The notes beneath the pieces were generated by a model. The model saw nothing but the letters and a program-made list of their open reading frames with translations, made no database searches and was not told the origin of the DNA. 64,000 nucleotides of DNA, from NCBI GenBank assembly GCA_002794775.1, contig NBAY01000068.1, forward strand, positions 159,333 to 223,332. Reading direction: 5' to 3'. Origin of the DNA: Porodaedalea pini. Taxonomy: Eukaryota; Basidiomycota; Agaricomycetes; Hymenochaetales; Hymenochaetaceae. The translations under genes were made by a program, and so were the position numbers. This document shows, in pieces, positions 58,089 to 64,000 of the stretch (position 1 is the stretch's first letter; every line of letters begins with the position of its first letter).

Positions 58089-59693
58089 ATGCTTTACCAA
58101 TCTCGCTGGGCACCCTCGCAAGAAACAAAGAAGAGGGCCAGCTCTTATGATGATGCGCTCCGGGAGGCCTCCTCTTCAAGTCCAGCGTCGGCGCAGCCGG
58201 AAAACTTCTCAGGATGGTCCGATCCTGCTTTGCGGCTGATCGATGAGGAGGCGAACAGAATGGACATTGATATCCAGGTAGAAGTACAGGCTTTGAGGAC
58301 GACCCGAAGACGCGATGACACCGATCTTGCCAATATATTTTTTGTCAGTAGGGCCCGAACGGCGTCGAAGACGGGTCAGGCTTGATCACGCATGCCAGTC
58401 TTGTCATAGACACGAACGTCCTCCTCAAGTACCTCGAAGCGCTCCAGCAGTTTGCTGAGGATGTGGAGTCGATATGGGAGCCTATATCAATCGTAATTCC
58501 GGGTGTCGTCGTGCAAGAACTAGACTAGTAAGTACGAGTTTTTCAAAGCTATGCTTATGTGTTTACTTCCGCGATGAATTTGGTTGCCCAGTCAGAAAAA
58601 TGACAGAAGCCGACATTTATGCTGGCCAGCACGGATGGCCTCGACGTGGATTCTTTCAAAACTAAAGGAGCGTCGAAAAGTTAGGGGCCAGGCCTACCAA
58701 GAAACTCTGCAGAGCTCAGGTTCTTGGAAAAGAAGGGATCCAGTGAGTTGGACACTTTGGTTCGCCACGAATATAGTGTTCAATAAATTGCTCAAGCATA
58801 CGTCAAATGATGATCTTATCGTTGACTGCTGCTTATTTCTGCGCCAAAAGAGGCATCACAATGTGCTTGCAATTAGCCAGGATAACAACTTCTGCACGAC
58901 TGCAGAATCCCAGGGTCAGTAGTTCGTGGACTTTGACTTACAAATTACTGATTCTCAGTACAGGCATTCCTACATTGAACCCGAAAATGTTCACTCGATG
59001 GTCAAGTAGAGCATTGGCCCGATATCTCCTTGGAGATGACGATCTGCGATTGAACAGCTTTGCCGACTATAAAGAGACGTTCCGGCCGAAACGTGTCCGT
59101 GAAGCTCTTGACGATGAATTAGGAGTGCAAGCAGTGGAAAATGACATGTCAGAAGACGATGGCATGGAGATCGATGATGAGTTCTTCATATCGAGGGATC
59201 CTCCACCACAGCACCTTCTGGACGACCTTCACGATCAAGTGCTAGAACACTTTGGCATTCTTCTCTCTGAGCTGTTGCGGCGTGTTGCACCCCCGAGTCT
59301 ATTCACGCAAACACCCTCAAACTCTGGAGCAGCATCTTCGATGTATGCATCGCCTAGTTCATCTAAGCCTGCGAAGGACTGGAAGGCGAACGAAATTCTT
59401 CTCTATTTGTGCAACGCGCGGCGTATGCCCGCACTGCTTCAGCGGCGGATGTTAAGGAGCTTACAAGCGATTCATCACGCATGATAGATTTCTTCACGCA
59501 CAAGTACAATACGAGGGGCCGGAGTGGACAGCATTGGGCTCGCGCAGATTGGGTTTCGTGCCTGGAAAAGTTAGGTGTGTTGGCACGGGTGTACAAGGAT
59601 GATGCCATTTTGAATTCACTTGTTCAGCTTGCACCACAAGTCGAGCTGGTGTTCCTGACGCCCATGCGTCCGACTGGGACAGGTGCATTTTAA
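58089..59693 (+). CDS. SWT1: SWT1-like PIN-domain endoribonuclease
   Basis: Yeast Swt1 is a nuclear endonuclease that degrades faulty mRNPs near the pore and works with THO/TREX. The N-terminal exon (MLYQSRWAPSQETKKRASSY) is polar. The PIN domain starts at SLVIDTNVLLKYLEALQQF (first Asp) and continues with ISIVIPGVVVQELDW, then the block EILSKLKERRKVRGQAYQET, DDLIVDCCLFLRQKRHHNVL and AISQDNNFCTTAESQG, giving the acidic triad expected of an active nuclease. The middle is acidic (DMSEDDGMEIDDEFF) and the C-terminal helical domain includes WKANEILLYLCNARRMPALL and WARADWVSCLEKLGVLARV. The join between about 58340 and the SLVID exon is uncertain: the visible option leaves an intron of only about 32 nt. 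Confidence 0.8.
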
Positions 59694-59866
59694 TGATGTT
59701 TTTGTACTATATTAGAGATAAGTCAGAAACTACAACGTCACTTGTGGCACTGGTTTGCGTCTGGTGCTGAAGCGTGGGAAATCATTTTCGAGTCTCACGT
59801 TGGAGATCAGTCTGAGCGTTCTCCGTTCTCCATTGCGCTCCTTCTCCTCTTACGGCGACCAGCATT

Positions 59867-61697
59867 ATGGCCTCTCGTCGTCGGTCGCTGCAAATATTCT
59901 TATTTATTCTCGCTCTTTTTCTCATCGGCACCGTCGTTGTTCTATCCTCTATCTCCATCTACCTCTCTATAGACACCACAGCCTATCTCACAGAAGAAGA
60001 GGTCGGGCCCATTGAAGAAGATGCAACATGGAATGCAACTGCTCTAGGCAAGATCGAGCGTATTCCTCGTATCATTCATCAGACATGGAAATCGGAGACG
60101 CTCCCCGACAGTTGGAAGGACATATCGCAGGAATGCAGGGACATGATGCCGGACTAGTGAGTTTCCCGTTCCTTTGTGCACTCTCGTTGCCTTGAGACAG
60201 GCAGCTCGCCACCGTTTCTTTTCTTCGCGATGCAAAGGATGCGGTGGTCGCATTCTGATTGTGTTATCGCTTGCGCTCACAGCCTTGTCCCGCTTGGTCT
60301 CACGACGCGCAGTAATAGAAGGCTTACCGTGACCTCATGACAGTGAATACATGCTATGGACAGATGCCGACTCTCGCGAATTTATTGCAAAGGAGTATCC
60401 GTGGTTCTTAGACACTTTTGACGCGTACATCTATCCCATACAGCGTGCAGACGCCATTCGTTACTTCGTGCTTCACCACTTCGGCGGCGTATATCTCGAC
60501 TTGGACGTGGGATGCCGTCGTCGCCTGGATAGGCTCCTTGTATACCCTGTTGTTTTGCCCAAGACGATCCCCGTCGGTGTCTCCAACGACCTCATGTTCG
60601 CTGAGAAGGGGCATCCCTTTATGGCGCAAACTATTCATAACCTGGTCACGTTTGATCATTCCTGGATACTCAACTATCCAACGGTGATGTTCTCAACTGG
60701 CCCTATGTTTCTATCCGCGCAGTATGGCATCTGGACGTCATCGCACTTTCCCACTCCGGACCTGCCTGGTGGAGAGGTTCGTGTCTTACCCAAGTCTCTA
60801 TACGGCAAAAACGCGAAAGTTGAGGACGTGCCGCATTCGTTCTTCCTCCATTTCTACGGCAGTAGTTGGCATGCGGATGATGCGGCGTTCATTGGCTTCT
60901 TGGGAAAATGGGGCAAGGGTCTCATGTGGATCGGACTTGTCTTGCTTATCGCTGGATTGATCAATTTATTCTGGAGGAAGAAGAATAAAAGGTCGGAAGG
61001 ATACCAGATTCTCCTACCTAGAGCACATCAGCGCAATGGACGATGGAATGTGGACTTGGGCTTGTTCACCCTTACTTCACGAGGATTGTCCAGTCACTCC
61101 CCTGTATCTTCCTGCCCGCCTTCTCCAACCTCGGATGGAGATAGTATGCCTCTGCTTCCTCTGTCGTTCGATGTAAGACCTCCCTCTCCATCCGCCTCTG
61201 AGGCCTCCATCGATCGCCGGACGGGAATCGTCGGCGTGCTCTCTAGGTACAGCATTCGCGTCATGACCACAATTACCGGAAGCTATGATCGCCCGCGCGG
61301 ACGCTTCGCGGCCCGCCGTGGCTGGCAGAATCGCGGATACCTTTTCTTCCTCCCTGCCATCTTCACCCCGAGCGTTGTACCCGTCCCCGAACTGGGAACT
61401 CGCCGGCCGAGCATTACACGCTCTGCTTCTGCATCTATGTCGCACCCTAGAATTGTGCAGTATCCTCCAGAAAAGAGTACGTACGCGGATGATCTAGAAG
61501 ACGCCAATGTGTACGGCGCGTCTTCGAGCCTACAAGCCACTGTAGAGGGCTCTCCACAGGTTTTTTCCAGGCCTCCCACCCCTGGCGTATCGGGCGGCGC
61601 GCCACCGCCGTACCCTGTTGCGACGAGTGACGCTAGTGCAGCGGCTCGCCGTGCACGAAGTGCAGATGGGCCTTGGGATTCATGGGAGGCACGATGA
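59867..61697 (+). CDS. Inositolphosphoceramide mannosyltransferase (MIPC synthase, GT32)
   Basis: This Golgi enzyme (Csg1/Sur1/Csh1 type) moves mannose from GDP-mannose to inositolphosphoceramide, a fungus-specific sphingolipid step. Two exons (59867-60156, 60344-61697) join exactly to 547 aa. A signal anchor (RSLQIFLFILALFLIGTVVV) precedes the GT32 domain: RIPRIIHQTWKSETLPDSWK, YEYMLWTDADSREFI, DAYIYPIQRADAIRYFVLHH, FGGVYLDLDVGCRRRLDRL (DxD motif), HPFMAQTIHNL and HFYGSSWHADDAAFI. A second membrane helix (KGLMWIGLVLLIAGLINLFW) follows, then a cytosolic tail of about 230 Ser/Pro/Arg-rich residues, far longer than in yeast. Confidence 0.93.
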
Positions 61698-62180
61698 AAA
61701 AAAAAAGAAAACAGGACCCTTTATTTCTCTTCATGTCTTTCGAATCACTATTGTCGTCAAAGAGCGTCGGTCCCTCTCGCGCAACACGCCGGGCGGGTTG
61801 CAACTCAGATTTCGTGAACATTGTCATAGTCGGACACCATCCCTTCCTTTCGTCTGATACCCTTCCTTCCTTCGCACCTTTTGCATATCGACTTTCTAAT
61901 CCCGTCCTATTTTATTTAAGTAGAGACACTTTCTATACATCTGACTCCGCGTAGATTATCATCTAACTACGCATTCTGAAATATGTCGAATACAACGCAG
62001 AGTTTTCATTGAATGCCATTCTTTACTACTTGGGGCTTGTGTAGTAATTGTTGCGTTCATGGATCTGGTAGAATTAGGACGAACATTTGGATGTCTCATG
62101 CGAACCAAAGATAGACGAAAGGGAAATAAATATTATCCAAAATTTCAGAATAAATAGACATGATATATTGATGGAGTACT
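61698..62180. terminator. Convergent 3' region between MIPC synthase and the MFS gene
   Basis: This 0.48 kb holds both 3' ends. An A11-type run follows the MIPC synthase stop directly (gatgaaaaaaaaaagaaaac), and AT-rich DNA continues toward 62100. No gene is seen. Assignment as a transcription-end region rests only on its position between two converging genes. Confidence 0.3.
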
Positions 62181-64000
62181 TTAAGTCGATCGAGTCTTGG
62201 GCGCTGTGGATTTCATTCTCGAGGAGAGTAAGAACATCGCTGCTGCTGCAACGGCATACGTCAGAGACGGGCCGACAGTCCAGTATGACGCACAGGCTAG
62301 GTACGAATATGAAAAGGGTCAGCATATTGATAAGGAGAAAGTTCAAGTATAGGAACATACCAAGCAGCGGTCCGATAGCGCGGCCGAGCTGACCAGATGA
62401 CCTGAATTGTCCAAGTGCCTTACCCTTCGCTAGTTCCGGGTGCGTTGTGTGCGGCTTGCCCGTGTCTGAGTCGACAGCCTCATCACACTGCAGCGACGCA
62501 TGTGCGGTAAGCGCGTTCACAACCGTTGCACTTGTAAAGGCGAGGCACAGGGCAGCTGCCTGTAGCAGGCGTACCGCGACAGCAGTACGAGACGTGGCGA
62601 ATTGCGGAGCAGTGCGAGGAAAACAAGTCCGAGAGCGCAGCTGGAGACGCCGCGTCGCGCCATGACGGCCTCCCCTGTTTTAGACATGGAGCGACGGACG
62701 TAGCCACCTTGGAGGAGAGCACTGATGATGCCGATGAACCCAATGAGCATGCCGTTCTGCGAGTTACTCCAGTCAAACACTAGGAGCAAAGTCAGTAACA
62801 ATGCACAATTCCAGTGAAAGAGAGACGCACAATCAAACGTGAGGAAAGTCAGAGTGAATTCGACGCCAGAGAATAACCCAAGGAAGAGGAAGTGCGTTTG
62901 TTTTAGCGTCTTAAGCAGGCTAGTACGCCTCTCAACATTCTTCCTCGCGAGTCAGCTTAGCATGACCGTTCTGAGCGGATCCATTGCTGTGACCATTGGT
63001 GACTTTTCCGTTCGCCTCTTTCTCGGTCGTAGTTTTGATGACAGTACCACGCGTCTCTGGAAGAGCAAGAGCCAAAAAGAGGGTCTCTGCGCTTAGCAGA
63101 ACGAGTGTCAGGAACGCTGGGACAGCGTAAATGTTCAGCTCGAAGCCACCAGCCGTCAAAGCAGTTGGGACTGGGCGCGACGCAAAGTATGCGCCAATGG
63201 GCGGGCCGATGATAAAGCAAATTGCGAAAGCAATTCCGACATGTGCCAGGGCTTTGCCTCGGTTGGCCGGAGTTGTAATGTCGGAAATTATGGCACTGAA
63301 ATTGGACGAACCTCTTAGCGTAATTCAAAAGGGTATATATATGTGGCTCACATAGCAAGCTGAACGTTGCCTTCACTCAATCCTCCAATGGCACGCGAAA
63401 GCATGTACGACGCGAATGATGTCGACTGGATCCAGCTGTCATGCTCATAAGGTCATGTCCTACGGGAAGGTAGAACATAGCACATACACCAAAGCGCTTA
63501 GGATGTTGCCCGCCATAGTGATGAGCAGAATCTTCTTCCGCCCGTACTTGTCTGACAGTGCGCCAATGTGAGGCGAGACGACGAACTGTAATGTTCTGAG
63601 GAGCAAGACGATTGAAGTTAATTGTGTACTGCACGAAGATCAGAAACACAACGTACGAAAAGACCGAGCCCATAAGGCCGCCAAGCAATACAATGTCCCA
63701 TTTCTTTGAGCTTTGTGCTGAATTAATGAACCAATCCTCGAAAGCTAGAAACTCCAGCCAGAGTACGCGAAAGGAAACCATTAGGATCGGACGCTTCGCG
63801 CTACAAGTTTGTTGAGCAACGTGTAGTGGTAACACAGACAGCGCCGTAAACACACCTTGGTGTACCACTCGATTATTCGTGGAAAGAGAGGCAAGGGAAT
63901 GGTGAAAAGCTGCGTAGCGGACGAGTCTGTTAGTCCGGAGTGCATCGACCAGGAGCAACGTGTAAGATGTACGCACCGAAGAGGTCAAGTACGAGGGAAA
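62181..64000 (-). CDS. Major facilitator superfamily transporter (DHA1/Tet-like), 5' end beyond right edge
   Basis: The protein resembles the MFSD10/tetracycline-efflux-like branch of MFS carriers in the plasma or internal membrane; the substrate is unknown. Reading leftward, exons encode FTIPLPLFPRIIEWYTK, GLMGSVFSYVVFLIF, the MFS signature loop SPHIGALSDKYGRKKILLIT (D-x-x-G-R-K-K), SRAIGGLSEGNVQLAISMIS, NRGKALAHVGIAFAICFIIG and YAVPAFLTLVLLSAETLFLA. A hydrophilic central loop (EKEANGKVTNGHSNGSAQNG) precedes the second half: FDWSNSQNGMLIGFIGIISA, GKALGQFRSSGQLGRAIGP and ASYWTVGPSLTYAVAAAAMF, with a stop at 62181. Probably only the first 20-40 residues are missing. About nine short introns occur. 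Confidence 0.85.

Overview
The window is nuclear DNA from a filamentous basidiomycete, most likely an Agaricomycete. The evidence is closely packed genes with many 45-70 nt GT-AG introns, protein sequences of basidiomycete type, and a fungus-specific enzyme, the GT32 inositolphosphoceramide mannosyltransferase. There is no operon logic: neighbours are unrelated housekeeping genes in divergent, convergent or tandem arrangement. Exon joins were worked out by eye from reading-frame and splice-site fit. They close exactly for seven genes: GTP cyclohydrolase, RING protein, DJ-1-like, NEM1, MED20, bHLH and MIPC synthase. Elsewhere they are approximate.

Layout. 1-0.4 kb: 5' end of an ABC-transporter-like gene (-). 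0.9-2.2 kb: GTP cyclohydrolase I (+). 2.2-3.7 kb: gene-free. 3.7-11.4 kb: THO2, the mRNA-export scaffold (-). 11.7-12.9 kb: acidic RING protein (+). 13.1-14.8 kb: AlaX-like tRNA-editing protein (-), divergent from a DJ-1/PfpI protein (15.1-16.0, +). 16.4-18.1 kb: NEM1 phosphatase (+). 18.6-19.5 kb: ESCRT-III SNF7 (-). 19.9-21.7 kb: NDR kinase (-), divergent from a coilin homologue (21.9-23.7, +). 23.7-24.3 kb: unrecognised small gene (-), divergent from SEC63 (24.4-26.7, +). 26.7-28.6 kb: secreted GH88 hydrolase (-). 29.2-30.7 kb: PPxY-motif protein (-). 31.2-33.3 kb: mitochondrial PDK/BCKDK-type kinase (-). 33.6-35.8 kb: ORC4 (-), divergent from MED20 (36.0-37.1, +). 37.1-38.7 kb: JMJD7-like JmjC protein (-). 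38.7-45.0 kb: a non-LTR retrotransposon (-). 45.1-49.0 kb: ELG1/ATAD5 (+). 49.4-51.3 kb: bHLH factor (+). 52.2-54.0 kb: DOM34/pelota (-). 54.2-55.1 kb: phosducin-like thioredoxin-fold protein (+). 55.3-57.7 kb: CPD photolyase (+). 58.1-59.7 kb: SWT1 PIN nuclease (+). 59.9-61.7 kb: MIPC synthase (+). 62.2 kb to the right edge: MFS transporter (-, cut by the edge).

The most interesting object is the 6,287-bp LINE-type element at 38673-44959, flanked by an 11-bp target-site duplication. Its whole coding region (44895 to 38830) lies in one reading frame broken by only three stop codons. The first two are each followed directly by ATG, and the third is a lone TGA between the endonuclease and the reverse transcriptase. 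The element sits 3 bp beyond the JMJD7 start codon, in what was the short divergent promoter shared by JMJD7 and ELG1. Other points of note are: a JMJD7 intron whose expected acceptor reads AA, which changes the iron-binding HxD motif; MED20 and JMJD7 ending tail to tail on one shared CTAG; a duplicated phase-1 exon with a GC donor in ELG1; and a photolyase with two in-frame starts suggesting mitochondrial and nuclear forms.
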